Assembly (NCBI RefSeq): GCF_001590685.1
Contig: NZ_CP014616.1
Span: forward strand, 22,501-86,500
DNA: 64,000 nucleotides
Source of the DNA: Sporosarcina psychrophila
Lineage (GTDB): Bacteria > Bacillota > Bacilli > Bacillales_A > Planococcaceae
Reading direction: 5' to 3'
The translations under genes and the position numbers were made by a program. This document shows, one piece after another, positions 50,238 to 59,731 of this stretch (positions within the stretch are counted from its first letter, which is position 1; the number at the start of each line of letters is the position of its first letter). The notes under the pieces are model-generated. The model was not told the origin of the DNA, searched no databases, and worked only from the letters and a program-made list of their open reading frames with translations.

Positions 50238-51128
50238 ATGGTTAGTAAATTAGATTTATATAAAATATTTTGTCAAGTAGGAAAAAGCGAGAGTTTTTCC
50301 AAGGCTGCAAAAGATCTTTATATGACGCAACCAGCAGTTAGTCAGGCAATCATGCAGTTGGAAAGGGAATTAGATACACGTCTTTTTTATAGAAGTCCAA
50401 AAGGCGTATCTCTGACAAATGAAGGTAGTCTGCTATTTGAATACGCCAATTCGGCTATTAATTTAATTCATGTCGGAGAAGAAAAGATTTTAGAATTTAA
50501 AAACTTAACGACAGGTGAATTAAAGATAGGTGTAGGAGATACAATTTCAAGGTATTTTCTACTTCCCTATTTGGAGGCTTTTCACATTAGATATCCAAAT
50601 ATAAAATTTACGATTGTAAATGGTACGACATTGGAACTCTGTTCGATTTTAAAATCAGGTGGAGTAGATGTTGCTGTTTGTAACTTCCCGATTGACGATC
50701 CTACATTAGAACTGAAGCCATGTATTGATATCCAGGATACATTTGTTTATGGGGAAAGGTTTAAGAAAATATTGGCTAAACCCTTAAGCCTACATGAATT
50801 AGTAAAGCTTCCATTAATTTTTCTTGAATCGAAATCAAACTCGAGAAAGTATGTAGAGGATTATATGATTTCTAAAGGTATAAAGATTTCACCGGAATTT
50901 GAATTAGGTTCACATGACTTATTATTAGAGTTTGCTAAAATAAATTTAGGGATAGCGTGTGTAACAAAAGAGTTTTCTCAAGAGTATTTAAATAAAGGAT
51001 TGTTATATGAAGTACAACTAAATGAAAAGATACCGACGAGAAGTATAGGCGTATGCTTTTTAAAAAGTGTACCATTATCACGAGCCTCAACAAAATTCGT
51101 TGAGATTGTAGAAGGCAAACAGCTGTAA
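50238..51128 (+). CDS. LysR-family transcriptional regulator
   Basis: The 296-aa protein has the N-terminal winged helix (FCQVGKSESFSKAAKDLYMT, QPAVSQAIMQLERELDTRLF) and a periplasmic-binding-like effector domain with TTGELKIGVGDTISRYFLLP. AAGGGGTG lies 5 nt before ATG 50238. It probably controls the divergent cofE-like gene and itself; the effector is unknown. Confidence 0.9.
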   Translation: MVSKLDLYKIFCQVGKSESFSKAAKDLYMTQPAVSQAIMQLERELDTRLFYRSPKGVSLTNEGSLLFEYANSAINLIHVGEEKILEFKNLTTGELKIGVGDTISRYFLLPYLEAFHIRYPNIKFTIVNGTTLELCSILKSGGVDVAVCNFPIDDPTLELKPCIDIQDTFVYGERFKKILAKPLSLHELVKLPLIFLESKSNSRKYVEDYMISKGIKISPEFELGSHDLLLEFAKINLGIACVTKEFSQEYLNKGLLYEVQLNEKIPTRSIGVCFLKSVPLSRASTKFVEIVEGKQL

Positions 51129-51207
51129 ATTACTTTTCACCTATACCCGGTACCCACATTTATTAACGGTTAGATTGGAACTTCTGATATAACGGAAATA
51201 GTCCTAA

Positions 51208-52509
51208 TCATGACATCACTCGCTTCTGTTGACCGAGATAATGCAAAAGCTCTATAAAAAGTGCAGCCAAAATCCCCATTAGCATGCCGTTCGAAAGGAT
51301 TGGGCGTATAAGCTGTGGAATCGTTGTAAAGGCCGTTGCCGGTAATGTCATAATCGATAGTCCTAATAACACCGGTAAAGCGATGCGATAGACTGTAGTG
51401 GGTTCGAATGTCAGGCCTTCTATGTTGCGAATTGCTGAGCGGAACAGCTGTAAATAAGCAACAAACAGTACTGTGTTACCAACGCTATGCGGAATTGTTG
51501 AGAAAAAGGCACTTAACTGTGGAACCGATCCCAAGAGGATGAATAACATGGATCCTACAAAAAACGGTGCTCTTTCGCGAATTCCAGTTGACTGCAAAAA
51601 TCCTAATGATGAAGCGTAGGGTGCATAGGGGACAAGTCCAAGCACGCCTGAAGCTGTCGACAACATCCCTGTTAGGAAGAAGGAGGCACGGTACTGCTTG
51701 GGAGTTGTCTCCTGTTCAAAAACATCTTCTGCCCCTTTCAATGTGGCAATCGTATTCGTAGTGTTTAATAATCCAGTAATGACCACCGTAATGACGATGC
51801 CCCACTCAAAAGCGGGTTGCCCCCAAGGAAACCAGGTAAGGAAAGGGGTCGTTTTAATTGTCTCTGTTACTTCCGCAGGAAACAGCAGGGCGGCAGCAAT
51901 CCATCCGACTGTCATTCCGATGAGCAAATTCAAGCTGCTAATAATTCCTTTTCCTTTTACATGGATAAGGATCGTCAGTGCGGCGAGAGTAAATGAAAAA
52001 CAGGCGACTTTTACATCTATAGAATCACCTATATTGAGGCCAATCATTCCTTTTAGAAAAATAGTGATGAGCTGATTAGCTAGTAATAGGAGAAAAACAA
52101 ACATTACGATGGGTGTAAACCATTTCTTTAACACCTCTCCCATACCCAAAATACCGAAAACTGCGACAATAATGCCCGAAATTATAACCCCAACTGCAAT
52201 GCTGCCACCAATCGTAGTTAGTTCGAGATTCATCGTACTGGCCGTAGCAGCCAAGCTTAGGATGACGCCCCACCACAGTCCAGATTGACCCTCCATTAAT
52301 GCTAAACGATGCCCGATAAGCCCTTGCAGCATACAGGCCACTCCTGTGAAGATGAAGGAGCGTTGAATGGCGGATACAATTTCAATGGATTCCAACTGAA
52401 AAGCACTGCCGACAGAAATAGGAATGACGACTGTATTGGCAAACATAAAGAACAGCCACTGAAATCCCGCTAGTAAAGTGATAGACGCCCCTACTGACTT
52501 AGTTTCCAT
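51208..52509 (-). CDS. NCS2-family nucleobase permease
   Basis: The 433-aa integral membrane protein with about 12-14 helices belongs to the xanthine/uracil permease (NCS2) group, closest in look to purine/pyrimidine permeases of the YwdJ/YbbY type. Features are FANTVVIPISVGSAFQL near the start, LMEGQSGLWWGVILS and GLLNTTNTIATLKGAEDVF. The specificity is not certain. The ATG follows the dctB stop with no gap, so the two genes are translationally coupled. Confidence 0.85.
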   Translation of the reverse strand: METKSVGASITLLAGFQWLFFMFANTVVIPISVGSAFQLESIEIVSAIQRSFIFTGVACMLQGLIGHRLALMEGQSGLWWGVILSLAATASTMNLELTTIGGSIAVGVIISGIIVAVFGILGMGEVLKKWFTPIVMFVFLLLLANQLITIFLKGMIGLNIGDSIDVKVACFSFTLAALTILIHVKGKGIISSLNLLIGMTVGWIAAALLFPAEVTETIKTTPFLTWFPWGQPAFEWGIVITVVITGLLNTTNTIATLKGAEDVFEQETTPKQYRASFFLTGMLSTASGVLGLVPYAPYASSLGFLQSTGIRERAPFFVGSMLFILLGSVPQLSAFFSTIPHSVGNTVLFVAYLQLFRSAIRNIEGLTFEPTTVYRIALPVLLGLSIMTLPATAFTTIPQLIRPILSNGMLMGILAALFIELLHYLGQQKRVMS

Positions 52510-53568
52510 TCAATCCACTCCTCTATAAGTAGCCCCTAATTCTTTTATATCTTCAACCAATTTACTGCCAATTGTAGTTGAAAGAATATCGTATACAGGG
52601 TACAGTTCCTTTATCCATTCCTGTTTTTCAATATCACTAAGTTCATGAATCTGAATAGATGAGTTACGTTTGATAAGTTCAAGTTGCTCTTCGTTCATCA
52701 GTATAGAATGCCGGTCGTTCCAGGCGGTTGTCTCATCCATAGCTTCAAGTAGGATTTGCTGAGTGTTTTTTGTTTGCTGATCCCAGACTTTTTGATCCAT
52801 CATCACGACGTAACCTAGGTATCCATGATTACTGATCGTCAAATGTTTTTGAACGTTATAGAACTTTTTAGAATGGATATTTGAAATCGTGTTCTCTTCA
52901 CCATCAACATGTCCGGCTTCGATTAAGTTATAGGTAGAATTAAATGATTCTTGTTGCGCCTTAGCGCCTAATAGATCATATTGGGCTTGAATGACATCAC
53001 TTTTCATAATCCTGATTTTTTGCCCTTTCAGATCTTGTGGTGTAACAATAGGGCCTTTGTTTGATGTGATTTGTTTAAAACCATTGGACCAATGGGCGAG
53101 TCCAACAATTCCATTTTTTTGCAATGAGTTTAGCAGGTGTTCACCGATAGGCCCATGTATTCCTTTGTGAATAGCTTCATGATTAGGGAAGGCGAATGGT
53201 AGATCGAGAACACCCCATTCAGGAGAAAGTACTCCAAGTTTTGAGGTGGAGGTAGCTATTATATGTACTTGCCCTTCTTTTAAGGCATTAATATCATCTA
53301 TATCAGAAAACAAACTTCCGTTTGGGAAGACGACGATCTTTATATGACCATTTGATTTCTCATTAACGAGCTCAGCAAACTTGTCGGCTGCACGTCCTTT
53401 CGGCGTATTCTCGGCAACAACATGGCTAAATTTAAAAATGATTTGATCACTGAGTCCTTCCTGATCATCGTCATAAACAAGTTCATCATGAGGAAATAGA
53501 TTATAGTATCCTAAAACAATAGCAATACCAGTGCCTAAAAGGAGCATATAAACAAATATGTTTTTCAC
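52510..53568 (-). CDS. dctB: C4-dicarboxylate-binding protein DctB (TRAP DctP family)
   Basis: The 352-aa extracytoplasmic solute-binding protein has an N-terminal membrane anchor (FVYMLLLGTGIAIVLGYY) without a clear lipobox or cleavage site, and the TRAP SBP core: FKFSHVVAENTPKGRAADKF, FPNGSLFSDIDDINALKEGQ and LKGQKIRIM. In B. subtilis the homologue DctB acts with DctS as a co-sensor for C4-dicarboxylates rather than as part of a TRAP transporter. No TRAP membrane subunits are present here. It is divergent from dctS, 86 bp apart, and followed directly by the nucleobase permease gene. Confidence 0.88.
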   Translation of the reverse strand: MKNIFVYMLLLGTGIAIVLGYYNLFPHDELVYDDDQEGLSDQIIFKFSHVVAENTPKGRAADKFAELVNEKSNGHIKIVVFPNGSLFSDIDDINALKEGQVHIIATSTSKLGVLSPEWGVLDLPFAFPNHEAIHKGIHGPIGEHLLNSLQKNGIVGLAHWSNGFKQITSNKGPIVTPQDLKGQKIRIMKSDVIQAQYDLLGAKAQQESFNSTYNLIEAGHVDGEENTISNIHSKKFYNVQKHLTISNHGYLGYVVMMDQKVWDQQTKNTQQILLEAMDETTAWNDRHSILMNEEQLELIKRNSSIQIHELSDIEKQEWIKELYPVYDILSTTIGSKLVEDIKELGATYRGVD

Positions 53569-53654
53569 CGTAAGCCTCCTATTACTTCGTTAGTGTAAGC
53601 ATACTCAGAAAATTGCGATTCGTAAAGATGAATAGTAGGAAAGGGGAACTGAAA

Positions 53655-55256
53655 ATGAGACAATTGCCTATACGTTGGAAAATTATGACTTTATCTTATG
53701 CGGTAGTTATCTTTTCATTGTTAATCGGCGGGATTGTCATCATTGCTAACATTCAACAAAAAGAGGAAAAAGAATTAAGAATCAGATCTATGAACACGGC
53801 ACGAACTGTAGCTGAACTATCAGATATAAGAAAAGCAGTCCAAGAACCAATAGGGTGGAAAATAGTGAACCCCGTTGTCGATGAAATAAGACTCATTAAT
53901 AATACGGATTATGTTGTTGTCATGAATATGGATGGAATTCGGTATTCTCATCCTGTAAAGGAAATGCTAGGAAAACCCTCGACAGGTGAGGATGAAAAGC
54001 CGGCATTTGCGGAGCATATCTATTTTTCAAAGGCAGAAGGAGAGATTGGTACCGTTATTCGGGCATTTGTACCGATTAAGGATTCAGACTTAAACCAAAT
54101 CGGTGTTGTGGTCGTTGGCAATAAAATCCCGAGTTTTATTGAAATTATGGGCGATTTAACAAAAGACATTCTTATAATTGTTGTATTAACATTATTATTT
54201 GGCTTGATAGGTTCAGCAATGCTTGCTAATCATATTAAAAAACAGATGTTTCAGTTGGAGCCATATGAAATTAAGAGAATGCATGAAGAAAGAACAGCTA
54301 CTTTTCATTCAATGAATGAAGGCGTTATTGCAATCGACAATAAAGAAGTTATTACGATATTTAATGAAAAAGCAAAGATGATATTTAATGTAAAAGGAAA
54401 TTTTATAGGTCAACCAATTCGCGATGTACTGAAGGACACAAGGCTTCCTGAAATTGTTGAAAGAAATAAGGCGGTATATAATGAGGAGATAAAGGTAAGC
54501 GGAAAAGTGATCGTAAGTAATCGTATACCGATTAAAAAGGATAACGAGTTAATTGGTGCTGTAGCAATCTTTCAGGATCGTACAGAAGTGACTAAGCTCG
54601 CCGAAGAATTAACAGGTGTCAAAAACTTTGTAGAAGCATTGCGGGTTCAAAGCCATGAACATATGAACAAACTTCATACGATAGCTGGTTTAATTCAGCT
54701 CGGGAAACCTGAAAAAGCGTTGCAACTTGCTTTTAATACATCGGAAGAGCAAGAAAATGTAACAAGTTTTCTGAATGAAAAAATTAAAAATGACGCAGTT
54801 GCAGGTCTCCTTTTAAGCAAAGTAAGAAGGGGAAAAGAATTAGGGATTACTGTTGAGGTTGATCAAAATAGTTATTTTGCCGCCTTTCCCAATCAACTAG
54901 ACCAACATGACTTTGTTGTGTTATTAGGTAATCTACTAGAAAATGCTTTTGGGGCGTTCGATCAAATTGAGACTGAGGATAAAAGAATTGATATTAGTTT
55001 TGAACAGTCAGCTTACGTGTGTGCCGTATTGGTTGAGGATAATGGATCTGGCATGAGCGAAGAATACCTACCAAGACTTTATGAAAAAGGATTTACGATG
55101 AACAAATCTGAAGGTACTGGTTACGGACTTTTTTTGATAAAACAGATCGTTGATAAAGGGAGAGGCAAAATTGACCTTTCATCCCAACAGGGTGAAGGAA
55201 CTTCAATCATTATTACCTTCCCAATGGAAGTGGAGGATGAGTTGTATGACGTGTAA
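53655..55256 (+). CDS. dctS: C4-dicarboxylate sensor kinase DctS (CitA/DcuS type)
   Basis: The 533-aa kinase has two membrane helices around an extracytoplasmic PDC-type sensor (about 35-165, with SDIRKAVQ and NNTDYVVVMNMDGIRYSHP), a cytoplasmic PAS domain (MNEGVIAIDNKEVITIFNEKA), the histidine region LRVQSHEHMNKLHTIAGLIQL and an HATPase domain (GNLLENAFGAF, DNGSGM, GTGYGLFLIKQIVDKG). GGGGA is 7 nt before ATG 53655. It overlaps dctR by 11 bp. Confidence 0.93.
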   Translation: MRQLPIRWKIMTLSYAVVIFSLLIGGIVIIANIQQKEEKELRIRSMNTARTVAELSDIRKAVQEPIGWKIVNPVVDEIRLINNTDYVVVMNMDGIRYSHPVKEMLGKPSTGEDEKPAFAEHIYFSKAEGEIGTVIRAFVPIKDSDLNQIGVVVVGNKIPSFIEIMGDLTKDILIIVVLTLLFGLIGSAMLANHIKKQMFQLEPYEIKRMHEERTATFHSMNEGVIAIDNKEVITIFNEKAKMIFNVKGNFIGQPIRDVLKDTRLPEIVERNKAVYNEEIKVSGKVIVSNRIPIKKDNELIGAVAIFQDRTEVTKLAEELTGVKNFVEALRVQSHEHMNKLHTIAGLIQLGKPEKALQLAFNTSEEQENVTSFLNEKIKNDAVAGLLLSKVRRGKELGITVEVDQNSYFAAFPNQLDQHDFVVLLGNLLENAFGAFDQIETEDKRIDISFEQSAYVCAVLVEDNGSGMSEEYLPRLYEKGFTMNKSEGTGYGLFLIKQIVDKGRGKIDLSSQQGEGTSIIITFPMEVEDELYDV

Positions 55257-55947
55257 AGAAGAAATAAAGGTACTACTGATTGAAGACGATCCAATGGTTC
55301 AAGAAGTAAATAGAGAGTTTATTGAAAGTGTAAAAGGATTCCGAGTAGTGGCCGTCGCTAGTAATGGCGAAGAGGGAATTAGACTTTTGAAAGAGTTAAG
55401 TCCAGACCTTGTAGTATTAGATATTTATATGCCAAAAAAAGACGGGATCAAGACATTACAAGAGTTCAGAAAACAAAAATTGGAGGCAGATGTGATTGTC
55501 GTATCTGCCGCTAAAGACAGCGAAACAATTAAGCTTATGCTTCAAAATGGTGCGATGGATTATATTATTAAGCCATTTAAAATTCAGCGAATTCAGCAGG
55601 CATTGGAGAAATATCGGAAATACAGGACAAGCTTGAATGCATCTGAAGTGATCTCACAAGAACAGCTTGATTTACTGATTTACTCCGAGCATTCAAAGAA
55701 AATCACGGGCAACAATTTACCAAAAGGTTTGAATGAATTCACCTTAAATGAAATTACGATGTATGTACAGAACCAAGACGGTCCGCGCTCTGCCGAAGAG
55801 GTGGCAGGTGCAATCGGAATAGCTAGAGTGACTGCTCGCCGCTATTTAGATTACCTGGAAAAAAGCGGTGGCATTACCCTCGATGTCCAATACGGAGGGG
55901 TTGGAAGACCTATAAATCGTTATGTATCCAATGAGCAAAAAAAGTAA
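55246..55947 (+). CDS. dctR: C4-dicarboxylate response regulator DctR
   Basis: The 233-aa CitB-type regulator has a receiver domain (acidic pair IEDDPM, phospho-acceptor D59 in LVVLDIYMPKKDG, lysine in IIKPFK) and a C-terminal helix-turn-helix (SAEEVAGAIGIARVTARRYL). The start at 55246 lies inside the end of dctS, 9 nt after GGAGG. It is expected to activate dctP. Confidence 0.93.
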   Translation: MTCKEEIKVLLIEDDPMVQEVNREFIESVKGFRVVAVASNGEEGIRLLKELSPDLVVLDIYMPKKDGIKTLQEFRKQKLEADVIVVSAAKDSETIKLMLQNGAMDYIIKPFKIQRIQQALEKYRKYRTSLNASEVISQEQLDLLIYSEHSKKITGNNLPKGLNEFTLNEITMYVQNQDGPRSAEEVAGAIGIARVTARRYLDYLEKSGGITLDVQYGGVGRPINRYVSNEQKK

Positions 55948-55998
55948 GACCAAAAAGACCAAAATAGCCGTTATGACCATAAACTTCTCACACCCTAC

Positions 55999-56012
55999 TG
56001 AAAGCGCTATCA
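55999..56012. promoter_or_regulatory. CcpA-binding cre site upstream of dctP
   Basis: TGAAAGCGCTATCA fits the cre consensus TGWAANCGNTNWCA at every position. It lies 51 bp before the dctP start, between dctR and dctP, and would place dctP under carbon catabolite repression. Confidence 0.8.
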
Positions 56013-56062
56013 TTTGTATTAATTAGTAATGATGAAGTATTCAGTTTAAAGGGGGATTAAAG

Positions 56063-57358
56063 GTGAGAATATTTAAGAATTTAACCGTTCAGGTAGTAAT
56101 CGCAATTGTGATTGGGGTAGTAGTGGGGCTCGTGTGGCCAAACGTCGGAAAAGAAATGAAGCCACTAGGAGATACTTTTATAAATGCTGTGAAAATGGTC
56201 ATAGCCCCTATTATATTCTTAACGATTGTACTTGGGATCGCGAAAATGGGAGATATGAAAAAGGTTGGTAAAGTTGGTGGTAAGGCTCTTATTTACTTCG
56301 AGGTTGTTACAACATTAGCGCTTGTTATTGGGTTAATCGTTGTTAATCTTGTAAAACCAGGAGCAGGACTCAACTACAATGAACTTGAAAAAGGCGATGT
56401 ATCAAAATATACTGCTGAAGGTGGACAAAGTATTAACTGGATTGAGTTTGTCACTCAAATTGTTCCTTCTAATATGGTCGATGCGTTTGCAAAAGGCGAT
56501 ATTCTACAAGTGTTATTCTTCTCCATTTTATTTGGTGTAGGCCTTGCCGCTCTTGGCGAGAAGGGCAAATTGGTTATAGAGTTCATGGATAAACTCTCGC
56601 TCGTCTTCTTTAAAATTATAGGTTATATCATGAGAGCAGCCCCGATTGGCGCATTTGCAGCGATGGCATATACAATTGGTCATTACGGGCTGACTTCACT
56701 GGTACCACTGGGTAAATTAATGATGTCAGTCTATATTACAATGTTTTTATTCATCTTTGTCATATTAAATATCATTTGTAAGATGAATGGATTTAGCTTA
56801 TGGAATTACCTGAAATTCATCAAGGAAGAAATACTAATCGTCTTAGGTACAAGTTCTTCAGAATCTGTTCTGCCAAGAATGATGGATAAGATGGAGCGTT
56901 ACGGAGCATCAAAATCTGTTGTTGGCCTCGTAATCCCGACAGGTTATTCCTTTAATCTTGATGGTACATCTATTTATCTTTCAATGGCGGTCGTCTTTTT
57001 GGCGCAAGTGTTTGGTGTCGACTTAACACTAGGACAACAAATTACAGTAATATTAATATTAATGTTAACCTCTAAGGGAGCTGCGGGCGTTACAGGCAGC
57101 GGATTCATCGTTTTAGCTTCAACTTTAGCGGCATTACAAATCATTCCTCTTGAAGGGTTAGCATTGCTTCTTGGTGTGGATCGTTTTATGAGTGAAGGAC
57201 GTGCGATTGTGAATTTAATCGGAAACGGAATCGCTACAATGGTAGTGGCGAAAAGTGTTAATGAATTTGATACAACGAAACATCTGGAAGCTATTTCCGA
57301 AATGAAAGCCACCAAGAAGGCTGGGCAAGTAGCTGTATTGAACTCGACGCTTAAGTAA
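56063..57358 (+). CDS. dctP: C4-dicarboxylate:cation symporter DctP (DctA family)
   Basis: The 431-aa DAACS transporter brings in succinate, fumarate and malate with H+ or Na+. It has about eight helices and two re-entrant hairpins with the serine-rich motif VLGTSSSESVLP and the conserved GYSFNLDGTSIYLSMAVVFL. The GTG start follows AAAGGGGGA. It ends the dctSR-dctP group. Confidence 0.95.
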   Translation: MRIFKNLTVQVVIAIVIGVVVGLVWPNVGKEMKPLGDTFINAVKMVIAPIIFLTIVLGIAKMGDMKKVGKVGGKALIYFEVVTTLALVIGLIVVNLVKPGAGLNYNELEKGDVSKYTAEGGQSINWIEFVTQIVPSNMVDAFAKGDILQVLFFSILFGVGLAALGEKGKLVIEFMDKLSLVFFKIIGYIMRAAPIGAFAAMAYTIGHYGLTSLVPLGKLMMSVYITMFLFIFVILNIICKMNGFSLWNYLKFIKEEILIVLGTSSSESVLPRMMDKMERYGASKSVVGLVIPTGYSFNLDGTSIYLSMAVVFLAQVFGVDLTLGQQITVILILMLTSKGAAGVTGSGFIVLASTLAALQIIPLEGLALLLGVDRFMSEGRAIVNLIGNGIATMVVAKSVNEFDTTKHLEAISEMKATKKAGQVAVLNSTLK

Positions 57359-57413
57359 GGATGGAGAATGATAGTAAGGCATATAACGCTAAATTAACCA
57401 CAATAGCAAAGAG

Positions 57414-57575
57414 TATATATGTTGAACAATTGGATACCTAAATAAACTGAGCGAAGGCGCCTTATAAGGAGTAGCCGATGCCCTAGGACTGGCGGCGAAG
57501 CTGCTTGGCTTAGGGCGGGAGGCATCCCCAAGCGCTGTAGCGGATTTAAAGGGAATCTTTATTTCAACTTATCTA
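57414..57575 (-). mobile_element. Family A inverted-end element
   Basis: 162-bp non-coding element downstream of dctP. Left end TATATATGTTGAAC, right end TTTCAACTTATCTA (mutated inverted repeat). Its core, ACTGAGCGAAGGCGCCTTAT and GGGCGGGAGGCATCCCC, is the reverse complement of the copy at 62570-62781. Confidence 0.75.
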
Positions 57576-57580
57576 GAATA

Positions 57581-57619
57581 AAAAACTTGGGCATGTTTTC
57601 AAAATGTCCAAGTTTTTTT
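57581..57619 (+). terminator. Terminator downstream of dctP and its repeat
   Basis: AAAAACTTGG pairs with CCAAGTTTTT, with an inner GCAT..TTTTC..AAAATGT stem and T run. It closes transcription before the methyltransferase gene. Confidence 0.8.
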
Positions 57620-57665
57620 CGGGTGTTTTGATACAATGGGTATAAACAAGTTGGGAGAAATGGCT

Positions 57666-58274
57666 ATGTATGATAAAGAATGCGATCGGTTACTGCGCAT
57701 TAATACTGTTGGAGTGCGTGAATGGCTGCATCAGTCCTCTCATTATAACCGCTACGAAGCGACACCCTATAAGGCATTGGATGATTTTTTTGAGGTCTAT
57801 GAATTAAAGAAAACCGACAGATTAGTGGATTTTGGGTGTGGCAAAGGCAGGCTGCCATTTTATATACATAATCGATGTGGTGTTTCGGTTACAGGCATTG
57901 AAATGAGTGGGCAACTGTATCAGGAAGCACTTGAAAACCAAGCAAGTTATATGCAAAAAGTCAAACGGTCAAACACGTTCATCAGCTTTGAATGCCGTCT
58001 GGCAGAGGAATATGAAGTGGAGGCGGAGGATAACCGGTTTTATTTCTTCAATCCTTTTTCAATCCAGATTTTCATGACGGTTATTGCTAACGTTCTACGG
58101 TCAGTCGACCAGCACAAGCGATCTGTAGATATTATCCTTTACTATCCAACAAGTGATTATATTGAGTTCCTTGAAACGAGCACTCCTTTTGAGCTGATAA
58201 AGGGAGTAAAGGTGTCCAGCATGCATGAAAAAGACCCCAACGAACTTTTTTTGGTGTTTCGACTTGGAGATTAA
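57666..58274 (+). CDS. SAM-dependent methyltransferase, class I
   Basis: The 202-aa protein shows motif I LVDFGCGKGRLPFYI, an acidic residue after strand 2 (VTGIEMSG) and motif region RFYFFNPFS. It resembles small-molecule or protein methyltransferases of Bacillales without named function. GGGAG lies 8 nt before ATG 57666; an ATG two codons earlier (57660) is possible. Confidence 0.8.
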   Translation: MYDKECDRLLRINTVGVREWLHQSSHYNRYEATPYKALDDFFEVYELKKTDRLVDFGCGKGRLPFYIHNRCGVSVTGIEMSGQLYQEALENQASYMQKVKRSNTFISFECRLAEEYEVEAEDNRFYFFNPFSIQIFMTVIANVLRSVDQHKRSVDIILYYPTSDYIEFLETSTPFELIKGVKVSSMHEKDPNELFLVFRLGD

Positions 58275-58283
58275 TCCGACAAA

Positions 58284-58324
58284 AAGTAAAGCCACGTTCC
58301 AGGCGGAACGTGGCTTTACTTTTC
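58284..58324. terminator. Bidirectional terminator between methyltransferase and lldD-like genes
   Basis: 17-bp perfect stem (58284-58300 with 58305-58321) with A/T-rich flanks; serves the two convergent genes. Confidence 0.88.
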
Positions 58325-58351
58325 TCTTATAGATGAAGTATTTCGTTATTT

Positions 58352-59509
58352 TTAAAAAGCTTTAGGAGTATTCGTTGTTAGTAAGTTGCGAAGATCTTTT
58401 AAAGCAGAAACGCCCGATAATGAAATGGAAACTTTCATTTCTTGAAGGATATTCTCCAATACTTTTTCAACGCCTTTTTGTCCATCTACCGCTAATCCGT
58501 ACACGAATGGCCTGCCGATTAAAACTGCATCAGCCCCCAGTGCAAGTGCTTTGACAACATCTGTGCCTCGACGAACTCCGCTATCTAATAGTACAGGAAT
58601 TTCACCTCCTACCGCTTCTACGATTGCTGGTAGAGCATCAATACTAGTAATAACCCCGTCAAGCTGACGCCCGCCGTGGTTTGAAACGATAATGCCATCA
58701 ATGCCGTTTTCGATAGCGAGCTTTGCATCTGCCGGATGTAAAATCCCTTTTAAGAGGATTGGCAAGGACGTTCTTTTCTTTAACTCCATGACGTTGGCCC
58801 AACTAAGTGTAGGGTGGTAAACGTTATCCAGTATCCCTTGAATGATGGAGTCAAAATCGTTAGTTGGAATGGAGGACAAAAATACCGGATCTGTTTCATA
58901 GTTCGCTTTGCCGAATCCTAGTTTCAAAGGGGAATATTGATTGCGTACGTCCTCTTCACGCCATCCCATCATTACTGTGTCAACTGTTAAGACAATGGCC
59001 TCAAAACCAGCTTCCTCGGCTCTCTTGACCATGCTATAACCAATTTCATCGTTAGTGCTTGACCAGTAGAGCTGAAACCATTTTGGACTGTCGCCAGTAG
59101 CTTCTGCAACCTCCTCAATTGAAAAGCCAGATACTGTACTTTGAATGAATGGAATGCCAAGCGTGGCTGCTGCTTTAGCGGTAGCAATCTCGCCCTCTTC
59201 ATGTGCGATTTTTTGCATGCCCACAGGTGCAATTAATAGAGGAGAAGGATATGTATGGCCGAATAATTTTACAGACGTGTCCAATGTAGAAACATCATTT
59301 AGAAATCGGGGGACAATGGAATACTTTGAAAAAGAGGAGACGTTTTTTCGCAACGTCTCTTCACCACCCGCCCCAGACTGGATATAGCCGAATGCACCAG
59401 CGGGCATCTTTTCTTTAGCAGCCGCTTCCAATTCTTTGAATGAAACCGGAAATGATTCATCAGGTGTGATGTTTTGTAATAGTAAGTCGTTGTTTCTAGT
59501 TAAAGTCAA
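58352..59509 (-). CDS. FMN-dependent alpha-hydroxy-acid dehydrogenase (lactate oxidase-like)
   Basis: The 385-aa TIM-barrel flavoenzyme has LLIAPVGMQKIAHEEGE, WFQLYWSSTN, LLKGILHPADAKLA (FMN lysine), IIVSNHGGRQLDG (catalytic His) and LLDSGVRRGTDVVKALALGA. It probably oxidises L-lactate or a related 2-hydroxy acid; oxidase, monooxygenase and dehydrogenase activities cannot be told apart here. The start is TTG 59509, 11 nt from GAAGGG; the first in-frame ATG would remove 34 conserved residues. Confidence 0.88.
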   Translation of the reverse strand: MTLTRNNDLLLQNITPDESFPVSFKELEAAAKEKMPAGAFGYIQSGAGGEETLRKNVSSFSKYSIVPRFLNDVSTLDTSVKLFGHTYPSPLLIAPVGMQKIAHEEGEIATAKAAATLGIPFIQSTVSGFSIEEVAEATGDSPKWFQLYWSSTNDEIGYSMVKRAEEAGFEAIVLTVDTVMMGWREEDVRNQYSPLKLGFGKANYETDPVFLSSIPTNDFDSIIQGILDNVYHPTLSWANVMELKKRTSLPILLKGILHPADAKLAIENGIDGIIVSNHGGRQLDGVITSIDALPAIVEAVGGEIPVLLDSGVRRGTDVVKALALGADAVLIGRPFVYGLAVDGQKGVEKVLENILQEMKVSISLSGVSALKDLRNLLTTNTPKAF

Positions 59510-59731
59510 ATCGATTCATACCCTTCATAAGGAAATTGGATTTCTTTTAATAAAAAACACTTGAATCTTTGAAATAAGTTTTACTAACTGGCCGCTCTTC
59601 TAAGAAGTTTTTCATAGAATTAATAATAGTAGTAATCGTATATTCATTTGAAATTAAAGTCAATCGCGATTTATTTAAAATAGTCTAAAAGTACAGGCGG
59701 TCTGTGCTGCATGAATAAAACAACAATGGGT

